Positions 4,883 through 10,917 of a DNA stretch of 10,917 nt are shown here, one piece after another (within the stretch, counting starts at the first letter, position 1; each line of letters opens with the position of its first letter). The stretch covers positions 1 through 10,917 of the forward strand of contig DXHG01000123.1 of assembly GCA_019113455.1 (NCBI GenBank), in the 5' to 3' direction. The notes under the pieces are model-generated. The model had not been told where the DNA came from, did no database searches, and saw only the letters and a program-made list of their open reading frames with translations. A program made the position numbers and the translations under genes. Origin of the DNA: Candidatus Treponema faecavium. GTDB lineage: Bacteria > Spirochaetota > Spirochaetia > Treponematales > Treponemataceae.

Positions 4883-6664
4883 ATGGCGTTTACTCATTAT
4901 ATTCTTGTCTGCGGCGGTACCGGCTGCGAGTCGAGCAATGCAGACGCTATTTATCAGAATCTGCTTTCTGAGGCGGAACGCGCAGGCGTTGCGCACCGCG
5001 TGCAGATTGTAAAGACAGGCTGCTTTGGATTCTGTGAAAAAGGGCCGATTGTCAAGGTGCTGCCGGAGGATTCGTTCTACGTTGAAGTGAAACCCGAAGA
5101 CGCAAAAGACATTATCGCCGAGCAGATTATCAAGGGCCGCGAAGTAACGCGGCTGCTGTATAATAAGGAAAAAAAGAGCCGGGAATCGGTTGAAGACATC
5201 CAGTTCTATCAAAAGCAGCTGCGCATTGTGCTGCGCAACTGCGGCGTTATCAATCCGGAGAATATCGACGAATATATTGCGCGCGACGGCTATTTGGCGC
5301 TTGAAAAGGCGCTGTTTGAAATGACGCCTGAGCAGATTGTCGACGAGATTAAACGTTCAGGACTGCGCGGCCGCGGCGGCGCGGGATTCCCCACCGGTCT
5401 TAAATGGGAGGCCGGTCTTAAAGCTCCCGGAGATGTCAAGTACGTTGTGTGCAATGCTGACGAAGGCGATCCCGGCGCGTATATGGATCGCTCCACGATC
5501 GAAGGCGACCCACACTCCATCCTTGAAGCAATGACTATCTGCGGCCGCGCTATCGGCGCGCATCAGGGCTTTATCTACATCCGCGCGGAGTATCCGCTTG
5601 CCGTTGACCGCCTGCGCATTGCGATGGATCAGGCGCGGCAGAACGGCCTGCTCGGTAAAGACATTCTTGGATCCGGTTTTGATTTCGACATTGAAATACG
5701 CTTGGGCGCGGGAGCGTTTGTGTGCGGTGAAGAAACGGCGCTTCTGCGTTCTATCGAAGGACAGCGCGGTATGCCGACGCCTAAACCGCCGTTCCCTGCG
5801 CAGTGCGGTCTGTGGGGCAAGCCGACGGTTATCAACAACGTAGAAACGTGGGCGAACGTGCCGGTCATACTGACCAAGGGCGCCGACTGGTTTAACAAGA
5901 TCGGAACAGAAGACTCAAAAGGTACAAAAGTCTTTGCGCTTACCGGCAAAGTAAACAACTCAGGCCTTGTTGAGGTGCCGATGGGTACGACGCTGCGCGA
6001 AATTATTTTTGAGATTGGCGGCGGCATTAAAAACGGCAAGAAATTTAAGGGCGTGCAGACCGGCGGTCCTTCAGGCGGCATCATTACGGAAGAAAACCTC
6101 GACACGCCGATTGATTTCGGCGCGCTGGTGCGCCTGGGTTCAATGATGGGTTCCGGCGGCATGATCGTTATGGATGAGGACGACTGCGTTGTAGACGTTG
6201 CGAAATTCTATATGGAATTCTGTGTCGATGAGTCGTGCGGCAAGTGTTCTCCCTGCCGCATCGGCACACGGCAGATGTATGCCATTCTGAACAAAATATC
6301 GCGCGGCAGCGGAGAGCCTGAAGACATTCAGAAGCTGAAAGACATCGGCATGGCAATGAAATCAGCGTCTTTGTGCGCACTTGGCCAGTCAGCTCCCAAT
6401 CCGACGCTTTCTACCATTGATAAGTTTGAGCAGGAGTATCTCGACCATATCAACGCCAAGCGCTGCGCCGCAGGCAAGTGCAAGAAGCTGATAACGTTTA
6501 CGATTACCGAAAAGTGTATCGGCTGCGGCGCGTGTGCGCGGCAGTGTCCCGCAAACTGTATCGCAGGGGAACGCAAGCAGCGCCATTTTATCGACCAGAC
6601 AAAGTGCCTGAAGTGCGGTGCCTGCGAAACCACGTGTAAGTTTAACGCGATTGTGAAGAAGTAA
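4883..6664 (+). CDS. hndC: NuoF-like flavin/NAD(P)-binding hydrogenase subunit (HndC)
   Basis: This 593-residue protein binds FMN and NAD(P)H and passes electrons between pyridine nucleotide, iron-sulfur clusters and the catalytic subunit. Domains in order: a thioredoxin-like [2Fe-2S] domain (C10-x4-C15, C47-x3-C51); a NuoF core with the FMN/NADH glycine-rich loop RGRGGAGFPTG (162-172), CNADEGDPGA (190-199) and GAGAFVCGEET (275-285); a [4Fe-4S] site, C452-x2-C455-x2-C458 with C498; and a C-terminal 2x[4Fe-4S] ferredoxin domain (C545/C548/C551/C555P and C575/C578/C581/C585). This architecture matches HydB of the Thermotoga bifurcating hydrogenase and HndC of Desulfovibrio. The frame is open from 4835, inside hndB, but ATG 4883 follows AAGGAG (4868-4873) at 9 bases, and the [2Fe-2S] domain begins just after it. 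NAD versus NADP preference cannot be read reliably. Confidence 0.95.
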   Translation: MAFTHYILVCGGTGCESSNADAIYQNLLSEAERAGVAHRVQIVKTGCFGFCEKGPIVKVLPEDSFYVEVKPEDAKDIIAEQIIKGREVTRLLYNKEKKSRESVEDIQFYQKQLRIVLRNCGVINPENIDEYIARDGYLALEKALFEMTPEQIVDEIKRSGLRGRGGAGFPTGLKWEAGLKAPGDVKYVVCNADEGDPGAYMDRSTIEGDPHSILEAMTICGRAIGAHQGFIYIRAEYPLAVDRLRIAMDQARQNGLLGKDILGSGFDFDIEIRLGAGAFVCGEETALLRSIEGQRGMPTPKPPFPAQCGLWGKPTVINNVETWANVPVILTKGADWFNKIGTEDSKGTKVFALTGKVNNSGLVEVPMGTTLREIIFEIGGGIKNGKKFKGVQTGGPSGGIITEENLDTPIDFGALVRLGSMMGSGGMIVMDEDDCVVDVAKFYMEFCVDESCGKCSPCRIGTRQMYAILNKISRGSGEPEDIQKLKDIGMAMKSASLCALGQSAPNPTLSTIDKFEQEYLDHINAKRCAAGKCKKLITFTITEKCIGCGACARQCPANCIAGERKQRHFIDQTKCLKCGACETTCKFNAIVKK

Positions 6665-6678
6665 GGAGAAAGCTGATT

Positions 6679-8418
6679 ATGGTAACGATAACGATTAACG
6701 GCAAGGATGTTCAGGTGCAGGAAGGCACCACGATCCTGCAGGCGGCAAAGAAACTCAATATAAATATTCCAACACTGTGCTACAGCCCCGACTTACCGGC
6801 ATGGGCGTCGTGCGGCATCTGTATTGTCCGGCTTGCCGGCACGGCCAAGATGCTCCGCGCGTGCTGCACCGTTGCCGCGGACGGCATGAAGATTATCACG
6901 CACGATCCGGTAATCAATAAGGCGCGCCGCACCGTGCTTGAGCTGATCCTGTCAAATCACCCTGACGACTGTCTGCGCTGCCAGCGGAACAACAACTGCG
7001 AACTGCAGAAGCTGGCTGCGGAGTTTGGGCTGCGGACAAACCGTTTTGATAAAATACTTAAAGATCAGCCGGTTGACGATTCGTATGAAGAAGTTGTGCT
7101 TGACCGCAACAAGTGCATCAACTGCGGCCGCTGTGTGGAAGCGTGCCAGATTATGCAGAATGTGTGGGCGCTTGAGTACACAGGCCGCGGCGATAAAACC
7201 GTCATCGGTCCGGTATCCGGCGTCGATATGGCGCACAGTCCCTGCGTGCGCTGCGGACAGTGCGCTTCTCACTGTCCGGTCGGCGCCATTACGACTCATA
7301 ACCCGCTTGAGACCGTGTGGGACAAACTCGCCGATGAGACCGTCGTATCCGCGGTGCAGATTGCGCCGTCAGTGCGCGCCGGATTGGGAGAAGAGTTTAA
7401 CCTGCCCGCCGGTACGCTCACGACGCAGAAGATTTATACGGCGCTCCGCATGATGGGCTTTAAGTATGTGTTTGACACGAACTTCGGCGCCGACCTCACG
7501 ATTATGGAAGAAGCGACAGAGTTTGTGGAGCGGCTCACAAAAGGCGGCGTGCTGCCGATGTTCACGAGCTGCTGCCCCGGCTGGGTTGATTACGCGGAAA
7601 AGAACTACCACGATCTGCTGCCGCACCTGTCCACGGCAAAAAGCCCGCAGCAGATGCAGGGTGCGATGACTAAAACGTACTGGGCTGAACAGATGGGGCT
7701 CAAGCCTGAACAGATATTTTCCGTTTCCGTGATGCCGTGCACGGCAAAAGCGTATGAAGCGCGGCGGAACGACGATATGAAGTCTTCCGGCGCACCCGAC
7801 GTTGACTTTGTAATGACGACGCGGGAGCTTGCAGCGATGATCCGCCAGGCGGGCATCGATTTTACCAATCTTGAGGAATCAGCCGCGGACAGCCCGCTCG
7901 GTCCGTATTCCGGCGCGGGAACGATTTTCGGTGCGACCGGCGGCGTTATGGAAGCGGCAGTACGCTCGGCGTACAATTTTGTAACCGGCAAAAACCTGGG
8001 CGACATCAATTTGACGCCGGTGCGCGGTCTTGAAGCGGTAAAATCAGCCGAACTCGACGTGGGCGGAACAAAAGTGCGCGTTGCAGTTGTGCACCAGCTG
8101 GGCAATGTTGACGCAGTTGTGCAGCAGGTGCGCGAGGCGCGCGAAGCGGGAAAAGAGCCGCCGTATCACTTTATCGAAGTGATGGCGTGCCGCGGCGGTT
8201 GTGTTGCAGGCGGCGGCCAGCCGTACGGCGTTACTGACGCTCTGCGCAGCAAGCGCGCAGACGCGCTCTACCGCGACGACACAGACTGCGTTGTGCGCTG
8301 CAGCCACGAGAACCCCGAGATACAGAAGCTTTACAAGACGTACCTTGGAAAACCGTGCGGTGAAAAATCGCATCATCTGCTGCACACCTCATATACAGAG
8401 CGCAGCCTCTACAATTAA
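6679..8418 (+). CDS. hndD: [FeFe] hydrogenase catalytic subunit (HndD/HydA)
   Basis: This 579-residue enzyme reversibly makes H2 from protons and electrons. N-terminal electron-relay domains: a [2Fe-2S] site (C34-x10-C45-x2-C48-x13-C62), a His-Cys3 [4Fe-4S] site (H94-x3-C98-x2-C101-x5-C107), and two [4Fe-4S] sites (C146/C149/C152/C156 and C189/C192/C195/C199). The H-domain has all three signatures: TSCCPGW (296-302), MPCTAK (Cys354) and MACRGGCVAGGGQP (Cys504, Cys508). H-cluster ligands are Cys299, 354, 504 and 508. Cys298, the proton-shuttle cysteine, and the MEEATE acidic motif are kept. The small-subunit region is fused at the C-terminus, as in monomeric and bifurcating enzymes. AAGGAG (6663-6668) overlaps the hndC stop and lies 10 bases before the ATG. 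Predicted fully active; the maturases HydE, HydF and HydG are not in this window and must be elsewhere. Cytoplasmic, with no signal peptide. Confidence 0.97.
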   Translation: MVTITINGKDVQVQEGTTILQAAKKLNINIPTLCYSPDLPAWASCGICIVRLAGTAKMLRACCTVAADGMKIITHDPVINKARRTVLELILSNHPDDCLRCQRNNNCELQKLAAEFGLRTNRFDKILKDQPVDDSYEEVVLDRNKCINCGRCVEACQIMQNVWALEYTGRGDKTVIGPVSGVDMAHSPCVRCGQCASHCPVGAITTHNPLETVWDKLADETVVSAVQIAPSVRAGLGEEFNLPAGTLTTQKIYTALRMMGFKYVFDTNFGADLTIMEEATEFVERLTKGGVLPMFTSCCPGWVDYAEKNYHDLLPHLSTAKSPQQMQGAMTKTYWAEQMGLKPEQIFSVSVMPCTAKAYEARRNDDMKSSGAPDVDFVMTTRELAAMIRQAGIDFTNLEESAADSPLGPYSGAGTIFGATGGVMEAAVRSAYNFVTGKNLGDINLTPVRGLEAVKSAELDVGGTKVRVAVVHQLGNVDAVVQQVREAREAGKEPPYHFIEVMACRGGCVAGGGQPYGVTDALRSKRADALYRDDTDCVVRCSHENPEIQKLYKTYLGKPCGEKSHHLLHTSYTERSLYN

Positions 8419-8438
8419 ATCACCCGCTTAGAATAAGC

Positions 8439-8469
8439 AAAAGGCGCAGCTGCTGCTGCGCCTTTTTTT
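8439..8469 (+). terminator. Intrinsic terminator of the hydrogenase operon
   Basis: AAGGCGCAGC (8441-8450) pairs perfectly with GCTGCGCCTT (8455-8464) around the loop TGCT, extended by two A-T pairs, and the right arm runs into a seven-T tract (8463-8469). It lies 21 bases after the hndD stop. A strong, canonical rho-independent terminator. Confidence 0.93.
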
Positions 8470-8522
8470 GTGGCTCTTCTGCGTGGCTCAAGCCGCGAGC
8501 GCAGTTGCCGACGCCCTTGTCC

Positions 8523-8563
8523 AAGCATAAAACCTGCTTGAGCCCCAAGCAGGTTTTATGCTT
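8523..8563. other. Perfect 18-bp inverted repeat just before slyX
   Basis: AAGCATAAAACCTGCTTG (8523-8540) and CAAGCAGGTTTTATGCTT (8546-8563) are exact reverse complements with the 5-base loop AGCCC. The stem base is A/T-rich and is followed by a short T run (8562-8565), so it could be a backup terminator. It ends only 10 bases before the preferred slyX ATG, so it could also control slyX translation. GCTTGAGCC (8536-8544), spanning the left arm and loop, is fully complementary to GGCTCAAGC at 8485-8493, giving a possible competing fold. Confidence 0.65.
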
Positions 8564-8573
8564 TTATTACAGT

Positions 8574-8789
8574 ATGTGTGATGCCAGTATTACTGATGAA
8601 CGGCTTATATCGCTTGAGATAAAGCTCTCGTATCTTGAGGATTTTACAGCTAAATTACAGGATTCGCTTGTTGAGCAGGGGCGCGAGCTTGAACTGCTGC
8701 GCGGCGAACACCGCGCGCTGCAGGCACGGTTCCGCGAACTTCTTGATTCGCTTGAAGACATGCCGCACACGCGGCCGCCGCATTATTAA
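8574..8789 (+). CDS. slyX: SlyX-family small coiled-coil protein
   Basis: This 71-residue protein fits SlyX: a short N-terminus, then one long helix with heptad-spaced Leu (RLISLEIKLSYLEDFTAKL, about 11-29, continuing to LLDSLED around 62), ending in the family's characteristic PPHY tail. SlyX proteins are small, coiled-coil forming and of unknown biochemical function. ATG 8574 is preferred because the family similarity begins just after it and the in-frame extension runs back through the perfect hairpin (8523-8563). No Shine-Dalgarno is visible before it. TTGAGC (8538-8543) and TTTTAT (8562-8567) could form a promoter giving a nearly leaderless message, but both are weak. The gene sits alone between the hydrogenase terminator and the next promoter. 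Confidence 0.8.
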   Translation: MCDASITDERLISLEIKLSYLEDFTAKLQDSLVEQGRELELLRGEHRALQARFRELLDSLEDMPHTRPPHY

Positions 8790-8853
8790 GTTTTTCATTC
8801 ATTTTTTCTATATATAGGCGTGTTCTATCTGTACTTTTTGCGGGTGCATGTAT

Positions 8854-8859
8854 TATAAT
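8854..8859 (+). promoter_or_regulatory. -10 element of the binding-protein gene promoter
   Basis: A perfect TATAAT lies 38 bases before the ATG at 8898, in an A/T-rich gap of 108 bases after slyX. The matching -35 is weak: GTACTT (8831-8836) sits at a 17-base spacing. A start near 8866 would give a leader of about 32 bases carrying the GAGGAG site. An activator may be needed to compensate for the poor -35, which is an inference. Confidence 0.5.
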
Positions 8860-8897
8860 GCCAGTGCATAAAACCATAAAACGAGGAGTTTTATTGT

Positions 8898-10142
8898 ATG
8901 AAAAGAATGTTGACTCTTGCGGCGGCTCTGTTATGCGCTGCTGCGATGTTTGCAGGCGGCAGCAAGGATGCTGCTCCCGCGGCTGACGCTTCGGCAGATG
9001 CTTCAAGCGGCGCAGCGTACCATATCGGCATCGTTACCGGTACGGTATCCCAGTCCGAAGACGACCTGCGCGGCGCCGAAGAGCTGATTGCCCGCTACGG
9101 CAAAGCAAGCGAAGGCGGAATCATTCAGCACGTTACCTATCCTGATGATTTCATGTCCCAGCAGGAAACAACGATTTCCCAGATTGTTGCGCTTGCCGAT
9201 GATCCGCTGATGAAGGCGATTGTCGTCAATCAGGGCGTTCCCGGCACGGCCGAAGCGTTTAAGCGCGTAAAAGAAAAGCGGCCCGACATCATGTGCTTCG
9301 CAGGCGAACCGCACGAAGACCCGCTCGTTATCCAGGAAGCGGCCGACATGGCCGTAAGCGCAGACTTTATGTCGCGCGGATACACGATTCCGTATGTGGC
9401 AAAAGAGCTCGGCGCGACGACGTTCGTGCATATTTCGTTCCCGCGCCACATGTCGTATGAGTCGCTCGGCCTGCGCCGCCAGATTATGGAAGAAGCGTGC
9501 AAGGATCTGGGAATCGAGTTCGTGTTTGAAACCGCTCCCGACCCGACAAGCGATGTCGGCGTAGCCGGTGCGCAGCAGTTTATTCTTGAAAAGGTGCCGC
9601 AGTGGATTGAAAAGTACGGACAGGACACGGCGTTCTTCTGTTCAAACGACGCGCACACCGAGCCGCTCTTAAAGCAGCTTGCCGAATACGGCGGAATCTT
9701 TGTAGAAGCGGACCTGCCGTCTCCGCTCATGGGATACCCGGGAGCGTTCGGCATTGACCTGACCGCGGAAGCGGGCGATTTCCCCGCAATTCTTAAGAAA
9801 GTGGAAACGGCCGTCGTTGAAAAAGCCGGGCCCAACCGCTTCGGCACGTGGGCGTATTCATACGGCTTTACTGTGAGCGCCGGTCTCGGCGAATATGCAA
9901 AGCGTATTCTTGACGGCGCTGCGGAGCTGGGCAACAGAAGCGATCTGTTTGCTGCGCTCGGCGAGTTTACTCCCGGCGCAAGCTGGAACGGCAACTACTA
10001 TATCGACGCAAACACCGGCGTTCGTGCGCGCAACCAGCTTTTGATCTTTATGGATACATACATCCTGGGAACAGGCTATATCCATACGACAGAACTTGAA
10101 ATCCCTGAAAAGTACTTTGAAATCAGGTTTAATGCTCAGTAA
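8898..10142 (+). CDS. DUF3798-family periplasmic substrate-binding protein
   Basis: This 414-residue exported protein resembles the DUF3798 family, with a type-1 periplasmic-binding-protein-like fold (YHIGIVTGTVSQSEDDLRGA at about 41-60, then alternating alpha/beta segments such as MKAIVVNQG, TTFVHISFPRH and TAFFCSNDAHTEPLL). Residues 1-19 are a signal peptide ending MFA before GGSKD. There is no lipobox Cys, so cleavage by signal peptidase I is likely and the mature protein would be soluble in the periplasm. GAGGAG (8883-8888) lies 9 bases before the ATG. The gene is followed by a hairpin and then a sugar-type ABC ATPase gene, so it is most likely the binding protein of that importer. Upstream of the ATPase is the usual place for a binding-protein gene. 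The ligand is unknown; purines, nucleosides or sugars would fit the transporter type. The family assignment is from recollection of its conserved stretches. Confidence 0.75.
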   Translation: MKRMLTLAAALLCAAAMFAGGSKDAAPAADASADASSGAAYHIGIVTGTVSQSEDDLRGAEELIARYGKASEGGIIQHVTYPDDFMSQQETTISQIVALADDPLMKAIVVNQGVPGTAEAFKRVKEKRPDIMCFAGEPHEDPLVIQEAADMAVSADFMSRGYTIPYVAKELGATTFVHISFPRHMSYESLGLRRQIMEEACKDLGIEFVFETAPDPTSDVGVAGAQQFILEKVPQWIEKYGQDTAFFCSNDAHTEPLLKQLAEYGGIFVEADLPSPLMGYPGAFGIDLTAEAGDFPAILKKVETAVVEKAGPNRFGTWAYSYGFTVSAGLGEYAKRILDGAAELGNRSDLFAALGEFTPGASWNGNYYIDANTGVRARNQLLIFMDTYILGTGYIHTTELEIPEKYFEIRFNAQ

Positions 10143-10158
10143 CCAATAATTTTTTTGT

Positions 10159-10214
10159 AAAAAGGCTGTCCGATAGAAAGCGCGCTTCCCGCCGCTTTCA
10201 GGTCAGCCTTTTTT
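10159..10214 (+). terminator. Nested hairpin with T-run between binding-protein and ATPase genes, probable attenuator
   Basis: An outer stem AAAAAGGCTG (10159-10168) with CAGCCTTTTT (10204-10213) encloses an inner stem GAAAGCG (10176-10182) with CGCTTTC (10193-10199). The right arm ends in a six-T run (10209-10214). It starts 17 bases after the binding-protein stop and ends 14 bases before the ATPase ATG. As in many importer operons, partial termination here would make more binding protein than ATPase and would protect the upstream message from 3' decay. Confidence 0.75.
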
Positions 10215-10228
10215 ATGCAGAGGAAAAC

Positions 10229-10917
10229 ATGCAAAACGAAATACCTCTATTGGAGCTGCAGAGCGTAACCAAGGACTTTGGGGGTACTGTAGTTCTTTCT
10301 GATGTCAGCTTCTCGCTGAAAAAGGGAGAAGTACTCGGACTTGTCGGCGAAAACGGGGCGGGAAAAACAACGCTGATGAGTATCCTGTTTGGAATGCCCG
10401 TTATCTCGGAAACGGGCGGATACGGCGGCTCCATTAAGATAAACGGAGAACCGGTATCGTTTAAGACGCCGTTTGACGCGCTCGATGCGGGAATCGGCAT
10501 GGTGCACCAGGAGTTTTCCCTGATTCCCGGATTCACCACGACAGAAAACATTTTGCTTAACAGGGAAATCACCAAACCGAATATTGCCGTCCAGATTTTT
10601 GGTCCGCGCATGAGCACGCTTAATCGGGGAGCCATGCGCAAAAATGCGGAAAGCGCGCTGGCAAAACTGGGCGTTTCAATAGACCCCGACATGAAAGTAT
10701 CCGAAATGCCGGTAGGTCATAAGCAGTTTACCGAAATTGCGCGGGAAATAAACCGCGATAAGGTGCACCTGCTCGTGCTTGACGAGCCGACTGCCGTACT
10801 GACCGAAACAGAAGCTGATATACTGCTCAAAGCGATTAAGAAGCTCGCGGCTGACGGCATTGCCGTTATTTTTATTTCGCACCGCCTGCACGAGGTAATG
10901 GCTATCTGCGACCGCAT
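10229..10917 (+). CDS. Sugar-type ABC importer ATPase, N-terminal part (runs off window)
   Basis: The frame is open from ATG 10229 to the window end, giving 229 codons with no stop. It is the first nucleotide-binding domain of an MglA/RbsA-like ATPase, which normally has two such domains in about 500 residues. Visible motifs: Walker A GENGAGKTT (40-48), Q-loop MVHQEF, a divergent signature MPVGHKQFTEIAREI (from 160) where sugar-type ATPases usually have VGQ-like residues, Walker B LLVLDEPTA (181-189) and the H-loop His218 in ISHRLHEV. AGAGGA (10219-10224) lies 4 bases before the ATG, a short but usable spacing. It would energise import of the ligand bound by the upstream DUF3798 protein; permease genes are expected downstream. 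An ATG at 10215 is out of frame. Confidence 0.9.
   Translation, partial: MQNEIPLLELQSVTKDFGGTVVLSDVSFSLKKGEVLGLVGENGAGKTTLMSILFGMPVISETGGYGGSIKINGEPVSFKTPFDALDAGIGMVHQEFSLIPGFTTTENILLNREITKPNIAVQIFGPRMSTLNRGAMRKNAESALAKLGVSIDPDMKVSEMPVGHKQFTEIAREINRDKVHLLVLDEPTAVLTETEADILLKAIKKLAADGIAVIFISHRLHEVMAICDR

Noticed and set aside
5629..6162. Minus-strand open frame of 177 codons opposite hndC
   Set aside because: It is Pro/Ser-rich and motif-free, opposite conserved NuoF sequence.
8505..8573. Longer start for SlyX at TTG 8505
   Set aside because: No ribosome binding site precedes it, it reads through the perfect hairpin, and SlyX similarity begins after 8574.
8866..8875. GCATAAAACC shared between the slyX hairpin (8525-8534) and the binding-protein leader
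   Set aside because: A single 10-base match in A/T-rich sequence is compatible with chance, and the second copy has no matching partner arm.
9230..9994. Minus-strand open frame of 254 codons opposite the DUF3798 gene
   Set aside because: No recognisable product; the + strand frame has a signal peptide, ribosome binding site and family-like sequence.

Overview
The window looks like a spirochaete chromosome, most likely a Treponema of moderate GC content (estimated by eye, not counted). The support is the gene types present: spirochaete-style exported lipoproteins, an NlpC/P60 protein with a barrel-like tail, a soluble glycerolipid acyltransferase, a DUF3798-type binding protein ending its signal peptide in AGGSKD, and an anaerobe's multi-subunit [FeFe] hydrogenase. 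The genus is an inference. All genes with real support lie on the + strand.

Left part (1-3200): a gene-free stretch of about 390 bases holds a degenerate 22-bp tandem repeat at the window edge, a perfect 12-bp hairpin and a promoter. It is followed by a PlsC/GPAT-like acyltransferase (389-1285) with its own terminator. A two-gene envelope unit comes next: a secreted NlpC/P60 peptidase with a beta-rich C-terminal domain (1348-2493) and an unrecognised lipoprotein (2502-3200).

Centre (3201-8469): a five-gene [FeFe] hydrogenase operon, hndA - GHKL ATPase - hndB - hndC - hndD. The Hnd proteins form an NAD(P)-linked cytoplasmic hydrogenase of the type thought to use flavin-based electron bifurcation. 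HndC binds FMN/NAD(P)H, HndA and HndB are thioredoxin-like [2Fe-2S]-type subunits, and HndD carries the H-cluster. All H-cluster ligands are intact. The promoter is overlaid by a perfect 11-bp inverted repeat, a strong operator candidate, and the operon ends at a textbook terminator. The embedded ATPase is the least understood component.

Right part (8470-10917): a perfect 18-bp hairpin precedes a small SlyX-family gene. Beyond it, under its own promoter, is a DUF3798 substrate-binding protein, then a nested hairpin that probably attenuates transcription, then the first 229 codons of a sugar-type ABC transporter ATPase that runs off the window. The binding protein and ATPase probably serve one importer whose permeases lie outside the window.

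The best leads are the operator-like palindrome, the hydrogenase-linked GHKL ATPase, the hairpin before slyX and the 22-bp repeat array. I saw no mobile element, CRISPR array, tRNA or rRNA.
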